Shown here in pieces: positions 33,635 to 46,000 of a stretch of 64,000 bases of DNA (the first letter of the stretch is position 1; each line of letters begins with the position of its first letter). The translations under genes were made by a program, and so were the position numbers. The stretch is from contig JAAPAO010000019.1 in NCBI GenBank assembly GCA_013115145.1, positions 62,001-126,000 on the forward strand, given 5' to 3'. The notes beneath the pieces are model-generated. The model made no database searches, had not been told where the DNA came from, and was given only the letters and a program-made list of their open reading frames with translations. This stretch comes from Perkinsus chesapeaki (lineage: Eukaryota; Perkinsozoa; Perkinsida; Perkinsidae).

Positions 33635-35048
33635 GACCTGCACTACTACTGCAAGCGGCTACAATGTTTCGAGGCTTCAGCCGTTTCCTTTGATGAGTTT
33701 CGTGGTTCGTAAATTTGCCGGATTATAGACACCTGATGAGGCCTCGGAGCTTCGTATTGCGAAAAAACGCTTAGTTTCAACTGAGAAGGCTTCAGAAAAT
33801 GTATGCTTTTCAAGCCGAAAGCCTGTCACCTTCCCCTTGGTGTGTTTTTCAAGTGGCGAATTTGAACTTGTGGCCAACAGGCCCGAAGTAGTCCTTTGTA
33901 GCTAGTTGTTCATTGTAGTTAGTTGATGTAGGACTAGAGGCTCAGATGCGTTAACACAGCAGGAGGGACCTTGAAGGATAGTCAGCTTGCGCTAAAGATA
34001 GTAGTGATAACCAAGAACATACCAAGGGCAGGCGATAACCAACCGCGCCGGTCGCTTAGGTATACTGTAGATTATTATAGCACGCATGGACATAGACTGT
34101 GCACAATCCTACCACATAACAGCTCATAAACTGATATTTATAGTAAGTCTTCTGGCCGCGTTCAACGTTCAAATCTCTGTAATATCTTGTTATCTTGTAC
34201 ATTGCGCCGACGCCCATAGCTTGATCGATTGTAGCACGGTTGGGCTGTTATAGCAGATATACTGTATAAGAGCAGCATTACTACTTGCCCCTTGTCGCTG
34301 TTGATGTTTGCACAATATTCCGTTGTGATCCAGTAGACAAAATCTCCTTATCTATAGCTAACGCAATGTTCTGTCTCCTCCTTAATGTTCTATGTCCCTA
34401 GAGTGGATATAATAATTACCATATTCAATTACCTTATTGAGTTAACCTATGGGTGGTCACGAAGATAGTGAACACCATCAACATCGCGTTACTGGTATGG
34501 ACGGGTCCCCAACAGGGAGTATGCCTGTGACAAGAGAAGCACCGGCAATTTCAACCTCGAGGCGGCCGCCTAGGTGCTGCCGCGTGCTACAACTATGGGC
34601 ACTGCCCCAGATGTGCCCATCTGTGACAGATATAGAGTAACATAAGACGGAAGTAATATTAAAGATGGACAAAGTTAAAACAGCCCAGTGAAGTCGCTCC
34701 ATCAATTCAGCTCCACTGGGGTAGAATTAATGGAAAAACACTCTTGCAGATTTCCAAACTTAACCTCGAGGAGCTAAATTGGTTAAAATGTTATTTGCGA
34801 AAAACTGAGTTGCAGAAAACGTAGTGAGGAAGAGAGGAATCATTCCAAAGACGAATCTGACAGTAACGTAATACAAAAACACCTCCATTCCACTGTGCTC
34901 TATGTGTGAGGCCTGTCAGAGTCCATGACGACCGTGTGAGTCGCGCGGTGTGACACCTTCGCACGCATGAACCGTGTCGGACAGACGACAGTGAACTACT
35001 ACCGCTGCGTGTTGAATCTTACGACTTTGCAATATTGTACCAGGAAAG
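33635..35048. other. Intergenic, with one doubtful minus-strand signal-peptide ORF
   Basis: The frame 34705-34478 (minus) starts MMERLHWAVLTLSIFNITSVL, a plausible signal peptide, and runs 75 codons without a known domain; it might be a small secreted protein or chance. The rest shows only short frames. 5' flank of S28 copy A at the right end. Confidence 0.35.
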
Positions 35049-37443
35049 ATGCGTCTACAGATCCTATTCTGCTGCATTTGGAAGCAAGTAGCCCTTGAAG
35101 GATTACAATGGCCATTTGACGGGTAACTGAGGCGCCTTACCGTTGCTTGGCGCCGAGCGTCATCGACTGCATAAAACCGATCGACTGTGCTTCGCCCTTC
35201 CACAAGAATCTGTGCTTATTCAGAGATCTTCCATTCCGATATCCACGGCACTTACAAGCTGGCTGGAACAAGAGAAGCTTTAGTTCGCCTGTTGACCACT
35301 CTAAAGTTAAGTTAGTTTTCAACTGTTTGAACCCAGGTGTTAGGATAGCCTAGCCTGGATAATAAAGTCCCGTCTGCCCTTTGAATCGAATCTTCAAATA
35401 CTGATACCTGTGTGCTTGTTCGTGGCTTTAAACCGCTATGGTACATACACTGCATTTATAACCGAGTATCGTATATTCTGTATGGTGTTTCTCACAGGTA
35501 GAGAGGGAGGAACTTTCAGGCAGTATTGTATACAGAATAACGACCACTATAGACCAGAGAGACCGGTAAGCCGTATCCGGGCAGTGAATCTTCCAACGTA
35601 GAAGATTTGCTTGTCAAGACTGGCGTATTTGCTGTAGTTACTATTTCTGGAGATAAATGGGTTTTACCCGCTCGGAGCGCCGTCGAAGGATATGGTGGAT
35701 TCTGCCATGAAAATTGGTGCTGGAATGATTGTCCTGGAACAAAGGCAATCCGCTCATCTATCTTGCGGCCAACGAGTTTCTTTTATTCTACCGTATAGTC
35801 CTTCACAGGTTTTCCGGCAAGAGTCTCCCCACACGAGAGTTCTCAGTGGCAACACTAAAGAAGCTTTCCACGGTGCCCCAGTCAGTCGAAGACATCGCTC
35901 TCTTTGGCGAGGCGATCAAAAACAGCGTGATGGGAATTAAGATAATTCTTTTTGGATGCAGCAGTGCAGGGGTACCCTTTGCTTTTCCCCAATGCATCCC
36001 CGAGATACTTGACTCCCTCCCCTCTCAGACAATTGCAGCATTGGCCCGGAAATATTATCCACATATCTTCGATGGTGCCATCGTGTCTTCGGCGCCACTC
36101 AAGCTTCAGCTTAAGAATGAGAAGTGTGATTGCATCAAAGTTATTCTTTCTCCATTTTTTCTGTAAGGTATGCCGAGGTCCTTCGTAATGACTTCTCTAA
36201 TCCAAAAGTTGGAGGGAGCGATACATGTCTCGGAGTGGTGAGTCAACTCTGCTCTTAGCCGCTTCTAGTTTGCTGACAGTTGAGAGATGCGCATGAAACA
36301 ATTGGCGAAAGATTAAGGTCAGCAGACGGGCGTCGATACCTTGAAAGCAAATTTAACTTATGTGAAGGGGATTTGGAGTCCCAGCAGGCCCAGAGACTTC
36401 TGTGGGATATCCAGTCGTTTGGTGCCAACGCGAATCTTGTTTCAGCACGATCTACGGTTCCGCAACTGGTGTGGCATTACAGAACAATAACCCGCTATGT
36501 GAGACAGACTATTGTAATATCGAAAAGATATGCAGAAGGCTCACAACAGGAAAGTAAGCAGGAGTATGGTTGCCAATTTTTAATTGTGAATCAACCTGCC
36601 ATTATGTAGGGACTCTCCATTGGATATGCTGGCTGCTATTCACAGGGCCAATATACCTGAGAGAAGTTGCTCATCAGAGATTATCAGAGAACGTGTCACC
36701 AAGTCGGCTTACGCCTGAGACTTTCTCAGAGCCCGATATACGAATGTTCTCCTTCAGATTTAAGGATGTTAACAACTCCGACAGCAATAAGATAACTTGG
36801 TTCGGTATATGCTCGAGTAGAGGGCTTCTTGCATCCTGTCAACAACCTACCTGCCCTTTCGTAACGAGTGATGGAGACGACTGGTTTAATCTTTTAATCT
36901 GGTTTTGCTCAGAGGGATTTAGAATATCCGAGAAGGAAGTCAGCTGTGTGCAATGAATTCTCTTCGTAAGGTCACAACTTTAGGTACTCGAAGGAGTCCA
37001 AGAGTTAATAGAATATGTCGGAGATTTTCGGAGCACCACGAATATATTATCGATTAATGGTGATGCTGACCCATGGTATCCATCATCTATCTTTAAAGAA
37101 GGAGAAGGGCCTGAAGTGGAGATGGTAAGAATCAGCACTTGGGACAAACGATGTCGTATAACAAACAGGTACAAGGTGCATCACATTGCTATTGGTGCAA
37201 CGTGGATGACAAGTAGCTCACGGGGGGTGTAAGATCGAGCTATCTGATAGCAGCTTCCATATCCATATCTGGAGCTGCATTAATCAGTGCATTCACTTTT
37301 TATATAGAAAGTGCATTATCTTGTTTCCGACATTCTAATAGAACGACCGGCTCCTGGCTCCTCGTTGGTACGTCGATTGACATCTTCCTCTCAGGAAAGT
37401 CTTTGAGAGGATACGCAACGTTATCCAGGAGTGGATTAGATGA
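35049..37443 (+). CDS. S28 serine carboxypeptidase-like protein (Pro-X carboxypeptidase/DPP7 type), copy A
   Basis: Lysosomal/secreted peptidase family acting after proline. The start at 35049 (MRLQILFCC, weak signal) is aligned with copies B and C. Exons hold AGWNKRSFSSPVDHSK; GREGGTFRQYCIQNNDHYRP; KIGAGMIVLEQR|FSGKSLPTREFS (GC-AG intron); the nucleophile region IILFGCSSAG|TIAALARKYYPHIFDGAIVSSAP (Ser in GCSSAG, intron of 57 nt directly after it); YAEVLRNDFSNPKVGG; ETDYCNIEKICRRL; TWFGICSSRGLLASCQQ; and the Asp region ILSINGDADPWYPSS. The last exons read VHHIAIGAT|KVFERIRNVIQEWIR, stop 37441-37443. The usual GAHHLDL with the catalytic His is absent. Copies B and C share the intron positions. 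Confidence 0.78.
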
Positions 37444-37582
37444 GTAGACATGTTTTGACAGGTGACTAGTAAGCCTTAGCCGATCTTTACTCCTTATCAG
37501 TTACAGTGGACCTTATCATCTTTACCACATTAACGAAATGACTTGTTAAAACCAAATATACAATACTATCTATCTTTTTTTC

Positions 37583-38340
37583 GGCTGATGATTTGTCATC
37601 TTCTTGCCGTTAGAGACATCTGCCATCGTAGAGGTTGGGCTTGAGTTTACGTTAATAACCCATCAACTCGGGATTTTCTCTTTTGGGAGATGTATGGCGA
37701 AACCTGGCGGCCGATAGATCAGTACCACTACAGATTCAAATGACGGCGACTTACAATGATCGGGGATAAGTTGCGGAACACGCCACACTGAAAGAGTCTC
37801 ATAAAGCATGAAGTGAAGACGGCCATCCGACTTCTCATTTGGATCTAGAAATCAAAGTCGGCCAGAACGAGCCTACCGCTTTTAACGATTTCCCCTCCTA
37901 TCTTACGGCACATCAACTAGGTATGTCAATAACATCACATGCCATAAATCGGGATTACTTCGACGACACTACTCTTCGTCGTCCTGAGTCGCGAACTGTT
38001 CTCGACGAGGGTTTGCGTTGCTCATTAATCGGTTTCCTGAAGGCACCATCTTCCCCCTCAATGAGCGAAATCGACTTGCGGAGGAGGCAAGAAAGGGAAT
38101 GTAAGGGTGATACCAATCCGAGGCGCTCCCCAAACAGTGGCAACGAATTCATCGCGTGTCTTGTTCATGCTACTTTGATTGTCAGTCATTCGAGCACCAT
38201 ACAGCGAAGGCTCGCCCAAATGCTCTACCTAGAACGCGTTGAAGTGTTTTGTTTAAGAATGAGAGATGAGACATGAAAGATATGATTGATCACAGTGCTG
38301 AGATCAGCCTTCACTTACGCGCTCGGTACGAGAGCAAACA
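37583..38340 (+). repeat. Segmental duplicate block downstream of S28 copy A
   Basis: Starts with GGCTGATGATTTGTC, 140 nt after the copy A stop, and keeps patchy similarity to 41729-42400 after copy B (119 nt after its stop), including matching words near the end (GTCAGCCATTC-like, GAATGAGAG, GATTGAT, CAGCCTTCAC). A shorter counterpart (GGCTGATGCTTCGTC) follows copy C at 63793. So the duplicated unit is the S28 gene plus its 3' flank. Confidence 0.65.
37839..38276 (+). CDS. Hypothetical ORF in the duplicated S28 3' flank
   Basis: Open frame of 145 codons (MDLEIKVGQNEPTAFNDF...), charged, with no TM segment and no family. The counterpart after copy B (about 42030-42380) is broken by several stops, so either this ORF is a survivor of a once-coding sequence or the open frame is chance. 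The antisense strand is also open for 65 codons. I would not trust it without expression data. Confidence 0.25.
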   Translation: MDLEIKVGQNEPTAFNDFPSYLTAHQLGMSITSHAINRDYFDDTTLRRPESRTVLDEGLRCSLIGFLKAPSSPSMSEIDLRRRQERECKGDTNPRRSPNSGNEFIACLVHATLIVSHSSTIQRRLAQMLYLERVEVFCLRMRDET

Positions 38341-39005
38341 TTAATGCAAGCGACGGGGATATGCCTTGTAATGTGACCCAACTAAACTTTTCCTATAAAT
38401 TATAAAAGTTAACTGCACTTACAACGCATGAGAACTACCGATGCTGGGAGCCCAAAGCAATTGGACAGCAGAACACGAAGCAGTGTCGACAGGAACCATT
38501 ATCAGACTAGACTGGCAGACTCAAGACCCTGAGGTTTGGGGCGTAACCGGCGAGGAGAGAACTCACGGCCGAATGTCGGCAAAAGCAGGCCCAAGCGATG
38601 GGTAGAGCATACAGTACTATTGTTAGAATACCAATCCTTGCTGAAGCCGGGCTCAATCACCACCATGTGAACTGGTCTCCTCCGGGCGGGACTGGTAATG
38701 TAAAGTAAACTATGATGGACAAGGGAATATAGAAATAGAGATAGACTCAGCGGGTAAGATAGATCTTTGCGTCACAAGGGATTGTCCCCAATGAGAGGGA
38801 CAGTATCGAGGTGCTACAAAGAATCTTTGTCAAAGATGGACTATTTTCATTTCAACACTTTTACTGATGTTACCTATCGTTAACTTGTACACAGTTATCT
38901 TCAGCTTTCGAGTTTTAGTTACCCAGATCGAATGTCCAGCTGAAATTTCCAGAATAGAGGCCTGATCCACCCACTTTTTCCTCTGTTTTTGCCGCCACCG
39001 TGCAG

Positions 39006-39035
39006 GGTGACGCGCCGTGACGCACCGTGACGCAG
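39006..39035 (+). repeat. 10-bp tandem repeat, three copies
   Basis: GTGACGCGCC, GTGACGCACC, GTGACGCAGG, ending 55 nt before the start codon of S28 copy B; not seen before copies A or C. Confidence 0.7.
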
Positions 39036-39089
39036 GCCGCATCACCATCTTACCAGTCTTACCACATTTGTTACTGTTACAAGAAGCAA

Positions 39090-41610
39090 ATGCGCCCGCA
39101 GATCCTCATTTACTACTTTTCGGCTTCATTGGCTCAGTATAATCAGACATGGTCTTTCGATGGGTAATCGTGGGCATCTTTTAGGCGTTCTCCATTCATA
39201 CAGGGTGTTAATTTAAGAAGGGGCTACCCAAATACATTGGACAACTTTGCGCACCCTCGGTTCTGCCGGCTGTTCCATGGCGTTTCCTGCCATGGCACAA
39301 TCCGCACAAAATGGTAATCAATTTAAGCGATCCCTCAATATATAAGCGAGAATGAGAGCTTTCGAGTGGTATGAGTCTTTGGCCCTAACTCTCTCACAAT
39401 AAAAGGTTACAAGCAGTGGGCCCTTCGGAAATAAGAACCCTGTATTTAGCACTATCTGCCGTCGTTGACTGTGAATGATAGAGCTCATAATATATGCTTA
39501 TATGCCCACTTTATATAGCAGAGCTTGGGATTGCTGCCACTGGGAGCTGTTTGTGCTCTCTCAGATATCCCTCAGAAGGATACCCGCAACGCTTACAAGC
39601 TGGCTGGTATTGGGAGACCGTGGAATGTCCGGTGGATCATTTCGAAGTTACTGCATGATTGCTAGCCCTTTCATTGGCTAGCCTTGTACAGAATATTTCG
39701 ATATTATTTTAGGTAAAGAAGGAGGTACTTTCCCTATGCGATCCTTGAGGAATGATGACTTCTATGATCCAAAGCACCCGGTAAGCCTTACCAGGTCTTT
39801 CCGGAGTAAACACTCAATACGAACTTGGAGCTTGAGTGGAGCGCTCATTCGTCCAGTTGTCTTAGTTATTGCTCCTGAAGCTTAATTCACTGGACCGGCT
39901 CTCCGGTGCTTCAAATGATATAGTACAAGTTGCAAAGGACCTCGGTGCCAGCATCGCTATCTTGGAGCGGAGGTATTCATCCATCATGCAGCAGAAGCCG
40001 ATTTGCTGTTTTCAAGCCTTTCAATGTTGCCCGCAGGTATACCGGTGAAAGCTTACCTACAAAGGAGTTCTCAGTGGAAACGCTGAGCAAGCTTTTCATT
40101 ATGCCCCAGATACTCAGAGATGTTGCCTTTGTGGGTGAGAATATCAAATCAAGTGTCCATGGAATAAGAGTGATTGTTTTTGGATGTAGCAGCTCAGGAG
40201 TAGCCAATGCACCGGTATGCAAACGCGTTGGACATTTTTTATGTCAGACGATTGCAGCAATGGCTCGGAAGAATTACCCATATATCTTTGATGGGGCCAT
40301 CGTGTCCTCAGCTCCACTGAAGTTTCAACTAGAGATGCCTGAGTATGACCATGCCGGATGAACATGTTAATTTTGAGCATATCTTTCATACTTCCTGTCA
40401 AGTTTTTTCTTTATTGACGTCGCTATACTCTCCTTTGTACTAGTAATTTCATCGTAATATTTCTCAAGGTATGCCGAAGTCATTGGAAAGGATTTCTCTA
40501 ATCCTGACCTGGGAGGGAGCAGTCAGTGTCTCACAGCGGTGAGAGCTCACCATTTTTAAAAGCTTACAGTTTCCTGCAGTTGCAAGAAGCGCACTCGGCT
40601 ATTGGCGAGAAGCTAGCCTCACCGGAAGGACGTCGACAGCTCGAGAAGACATTTGACCTACATGGAGGGAACTTGGAGGTGCCCGAAGTCCAGAAATATT
40701 TGTAAGCTCCCGGCCTTGCTTCAAGTTGTCAACTTATGAGCGGTATAGGAAAGCTTTTCCTGGTTTAGTTCGTACCTTGGTCGACTCACTGGCACATTTA
40801 TACAATACAATGATCCGTCATGTAAGGAAGAATATTGTAACATTCGAAAGATCTGCAGTAAGCTTGCCACAGGAGGGTAAGCTGAAATGCTGTTGCTGAT
40901 CAACAAGCTTACACTCAGGGCATCTCCATTGGATAGGCTGGCTATCATTTATAAGGCCAGTACACCTGAAAGTGATTTGACCGCGGTCTTAAAGAGAACG
41001 ATTACTACGTCGGTCTCGAAACAGAAATTGTCCTTAGTCGCGAGATTCGATTGTACTTAGGTTTAAAGACAAGATGGATTCCAGCAAAATTAGGATGCTT
41101 CAATTTCGTGCCTGTTTCGAAAGAGGGCTATTTGCGACCTGCAATTCTGCAGCGTGCCCCCTCTACACCGGGATTGCAAATGGATGGCTTGACTTTCAAG
41201 TTTGGTTATGTCGAGAAGGCTTTGGAATATCCAAAGGAGATGTCCGTAGGCTGAATTCAATTTTGCGCACTTTTTTGAAGGTACTCCACGCAGTCGAGGT
41301 TCTTGGAAAATATGTCGGAAACTTCCGCAGTACAACTAATATATTATCGATTAATGGTGATGCTGATCCATGGTATCCATCATCTATCTTTAAAGAAGGA
41401 GAAGGGCCTGAAGTGGAGATGGTAAGAGCAGGTGAAACAAACGATGTCATATTGAATACAGGTGCGAGGTGCATCACATTGCTATTGGTGCGAGGCGGAT
41501 GACGAGTAAGGTTTCTGTCATACTTACCGTGCATTATTGTCTTCGTCAGCGCGACGAGGAAGGTCTTGGAGAGGATACGCAAGGTCATCCAGAAGTGGCT
41601 TAGAAACTAG
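39090..41610 (+). CDS. S28 serine carboxypeptidase-like protein, copy B
   Basis: Paralogue of copy A with the same exon plan. Start MRPQILIYYFSASLAQYNQT (signal-like), W-SFDG|GT donor. Exons: SEGYPQRLQAGWYWE...VDHFEV; GKEGGTFPMRSLRNDDFYDP; DLGASIAILERR|YTGESLPTKEFS; nucleophile VIVFGCSSSG|TIAAMARKNYPYIFDGAI (Ser present, intron after it); YAEVIGKDFSNPDLGG; NDPSCKEEYCNIRKICSKL; RGLFATCNSAACP; and NILSINGDADPWYPSS (Asp present). The last junction uses a GC donor (GCGAG|GCGGAT, intron about 55 nt), giving HHIAIGAS followed by KVLERIRKVIQKWLRN, stop 41608-41610. There is no GAHHLDL-type His motif, and the short last intron leaves no room for a hidden exon. Some middle junctions (40.7-41.07 kb) are not resolved. 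Confidence 0.75.
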
Positions 41611-41728
41611 TCAAGTTCCCCTCGATCCTATTTTTTCGCTCGTGCGGAATTTAACGAGCCTTACCTACTTTGCTTTTTTAACAAAAAGACTTACTACAAC
41701 CGATTATACAGTGTTGACCTTTTTATGT

Positions 41729-42400
41729 GGCTGATGATTTGTCGTTTTTTAAGTCAGGGACATCTCACAGAAAGGTTAGACTTGAGTTTATGTCAATACT
41801 GTATCAACTTGAGACTTTCTCCTTTGAAGGCGATAAAGCTGGTAGACCATCACCACTCTCAATCCTGCTTCTATCCTATACACATCCACTACGTTAAGAT
41901 TGGCTCTTGAAATACAGAAGAGCAGTCAACGCGGCTTGAATGTCCGGGGACATGAAGTCAGCAGTATTCATCAAAGATTCAAGCACTTGGTTAACCCTGA
42001 TCCCGGAAGACTACTTTGCCTTCCTTGCTCTGGCCGCTGAATCGTTTCCTAGGGGAGTTTGCATTGTCCAACAATCGGGTTTCTCGAGCCTTCAGCTTTT
42101 GCTTCAATGAGCGAGATCGACCAGACTAGCACGTCAGGTGGTGAAAAAGGAAAGGTGAGAATGATACGGATCGGATGAGCTCAGAAAAACCGAAACATTC
42201 CAACGATTCCGTCGCATGGCGGGCTTGATTACCCTGCTGTGATTGTTAGCCATTCAAGTTCCATCTCGTGGAAATTAGCGTCTTAGCCAGCCAGAACGTG
42301 ATAAAGCGATTTGTATCAGAATGAGAGTGGAGATACGGAAGATGCGATTGATAACAGCCCAGAGGTCAGCCTTCACACACGCTACGCATTTGGCATACGA
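41729..42400 (+). repeat. Segmental duplicate block downstream of S28 copy B
   Basis: Counterpart of 37583-38340; see that entry. The frame that is open after copy A is disrupted here. Confidence 0.6.
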
Positions 42401-43002
42401 CCAGACCTTAACAACGGGGTGAGCCCATTATATTCTTTTATTAAAAAAGAAATAATTAGGTTCACTTTGTAGATGATCGACATGTCGTCTACGCTGTCGG
42501 GAATAATATAGTAGACTGGACGACCTTCCCGAGGCTCTACTGTGGACCCGGTCAACCTTTAGGTTCAATTGCATGTGGATCAACGCGCACAGACATTCAT
42601 GCTTGCAACTGATGGATCGTTAGGGATTACTTGTACAGCTATATCCGCCGATCGGAGGTATCTGAGATACCGTTTCTTAGCCCGAAGTTTAAGACTTTAA
42701 CCGTAACTCTAGTGACTTGGCCTGGAGACGCATGTGATCAGCAGCTCAGCTAAGAACTATTCGGAGCGGATATCTAGTGTTTGTTTGTCAAAATGCAAAA
42801 GTTGATCAAAAATTAACGAAATAATTACGTGGGCAAAAATGATACCAAAGCCCCCGCCGCGAAGTTCAGCGGACATCCTTTGGAAGAGTAATCTGGATCA
42901 GGTGGTTGGCGGTTGCAGAACGCCTTCCAAAAGAGGCAGCAGCAATCAGCGTGTTCGATCTCGTAACCTCGAAGAAGGTGAAAGCATTACCTTCTGTCAA
43001 CT
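42401..43002. other. No gene seen
   Basis: End of the duplicated block and 5' flank of the CFAP57 gene. The first exon or exons of that gene may begin here. Confidence 0.4.
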
Positions 43003-46000
43003 GTGAACTATCGGCTTGGTCTCATATGGAGTTTTCAGGAGACGGCAGGTGAAAGCCTTCCGGAACTTTGCAACCGGCTTACTAAACTCCCTGCTAGGTA
43101 TCTCGTGGGGTTATCTGCGCCACAAGGAGACTCCTCACCTCCGGGCTCCGCTGAAGGTGGTCGTCTTGCATCAACTGCGGAAGGTCTCAATCACACTAAA
43201 GGATGCAAATTGGCCTGCTGGGTAATAGCCGCCAATAATAGTGAGGCGCCGACTGGTTTCGGTAGTCTATAGCGTAATTTAGAGTACCTGTTCTACTGTG
43301 GGCAGTAGTAATGGCGCGTTGACCTGGGGACGTCGCCGCTGTGAGATATCCGTTGATCAGGGGTGGGAGGGAGACAGCGTGCCTTCTATAGTCGATCTAC
43401 TGAAAGGTTATCCACCAGAGTCCAAGGCATCAGTAAGCAAGCTATACTGTGATCAAACATTGGCTTTTCCCCTTTAGCCGACCCATCTCTCCTTTTGTGA
43501 GAGTGACAGCTTGAAGGTATGTGTAACGGGGCGAGACTACGTAGCAGTCTACCATATAGCAGAGGATGGAACTCTGACAGCAGCTGTGAGTCTCTCTGCT
43601 GAACGTCAGGGAGGGTCATTCTTTGTGTTCCTTGTCCTGGTCTCGGCGTACGAATTACTATTGCTTCCTTGTAGGTTCCAGTTCGAGAACAGCTCACATG
43701 TATGCCTAGGGACTACCTGACATCAGGACAGGCCGCAGTGGACCTTAACGGGGACACCACTATATTCCCAGCCGTGGAAATTACCAGCCACTTGTGGCCA
43801 GAGGTGACCAAATCCTTCCACATGGGGGAGTTCTTGAAAGGTCGACGATTTTTGTCAGGCCGACACCATAATCTGCGGGACCCTGACGGGAAAGCTGCTC
43901 CTGTTCGACGAGTTTGGGCTTTTCAAGTGGGAAACGTTAGGCTAAGTGGACTTTAGTATTTCCCGTGGAAACTTCAACAGTTTTTCCATCAATCTCGAAA
44001 ACTCGAGTTGCAACTCTGGATTGCTGCTGCTGCTGTCACTAAACTAACTAGAGCATTATCGATCTGTTATATTTACTGTGTCTCATTTCTTGCTACTGAT
44101 CGCAAGCTCTTGTTCGTATATAATCATTAGTTCATTTCGTTATTTTGGGCACTCGAGTCTCCCATTCCGAACAAGCTGATATGGATGAGCCGTGCCACAA
44201 CTGGTCATCGGTGGCATCGAGAAATGCATGGCGAGCAGTCTTCCATCATTTCGGCAGTCTACAAGGGGATGGAATACTCGTCTCAAACTTGCGACTTATT
44301 TTAATCCGTCCAACAACATGAGGCAATGCTACTGACATTTTAGGCAAACATTGATCATCAACTCTACGGTCACTGAAGGGGCGTATCGTCTTATGATATC
44401 ATGGTCGAAGGGCGGCTTCATGGCCGCTGGTGACGATGGGAAGATCAGGATGTTCCGCAAGAACCATGACGATCCCGAAGAAGTGAGAATAAGCGAGGGA
44501 CAGCAATTATGTGCTCATCAGCCCTACCGCTTGTCGAGGGCTTTCCCTGTTGAACCACCAAGAAAATATCCCGCTGAAAACGAATCAAAAGGTATCTCGT
44601 AATCAGCAGCGGTGGTTCTGTAGTGCATTAGGCCCTGGACTTCTGACTCTAGAAGAAGAGTCAAATGGAGTAACTACCAAGAAGGTGGGTCAAATGTCAC
44701 CACTTCATCTGCTCCACTCGTCTAGCACTGTTATAGAATTGCCTTGTTCCAAGGATGCGACAGAGCTTCGAACCCAGGCGTTCATTTGCCAGTGCGTGCC
44801 TTGATAAGCTCATTCGCTCGTAAGGTTCGGCCTACCAAGATAGAATCCATAGCATTATCGCCATCCGAGGACTTCCTTGCGGCAGTCACAGATTGCGGAC
44901 AGCTCCTGTCAATATCGCTTCGCTCCGCTAAGCGTAATACCATCGTTCGACTGACTTTCTACCTACTTGGGGCCAGGCTTACTAGATGAGCTCTTGTTGG
45001 ATAATGGTCGTGGAGAATCCAAGAAACAGCAGTTTGCCAAGTGGATGCTTTGTAAAGTGTGTTTGTTTCATTTGTTTCTGAAGTGCCGAATTCAGGTTCT
45101 TTCCACACAGGACCGATCTATGGTATGGACATCTGCCCGAGGAGGCCCATAATTGCCACCTGCGGATCTGATCACACTGTGAGTTGTTACTAAGGACAGC
45201 GCCACGATTGTCAATACTTGGGCATGTTAAATGACTCGTAATACAGTTTGAGAGTGGTCCTTGAGTACGCTCCTACATCATCATTTCACCTCTCCTGTAA
45301 ATTGCAGGGATTATCGGACTAGACTCATCTTATGCCTATTTGGTTTTATAATGTCATCGTAATACCTTATAATAACCGAAAGCCTTCTCGCACAGAGTCG
45401 TTATGAGAGGACGGTAACTCCGGGAATGCTTTTCATCAACATAAATGCTCTTGACTGAAAGTGTAGAGATTCTAAGGTTCTCATTTCGTACGAGTTGGCT
45501 CAAGCCATAGCTCCTTTTAAGGGACCCTTATGAAGACCAACAGAGGCCCGCATTATCAGAAGATATTTTATCCTTTCAGATAAGGCTTTGGAACTTTCAA
45601 CAGCGTCGTTGTGAGCTAATCCAGCACTTTGTCGAAGAGGCTTACTCCATATCGCTGCATCCGAGTGGCCTGCAGGCTTTAGTCGGCTTCGTTGACAGGC
45701 TACGTCTGATGGATGTGACGTCTCCGGGTCGAGAGTCTTGAGAAGCTTCTCTCTCAAGGTTCTTAAAGAGGAGTTCAAGACGTACAAAGATTTCCCCCAA
45801 ATAAAAGGGTGTCGTGAATGTCGGTTTAGTAACGGTGGCCATTTGTTTGCCGCAGCTAATGGCAATAACATCGAGGTGGCATGCTTACTTGACTCGCTAA
45901 AGTTAGTTAGCCTTCAGATATTCAAGACTTATACCTGCGAGAGGATATTAAGTTTGAAAGGGCACAATAATAGAGTGGGAATTCATGACGTTTGCCCACA

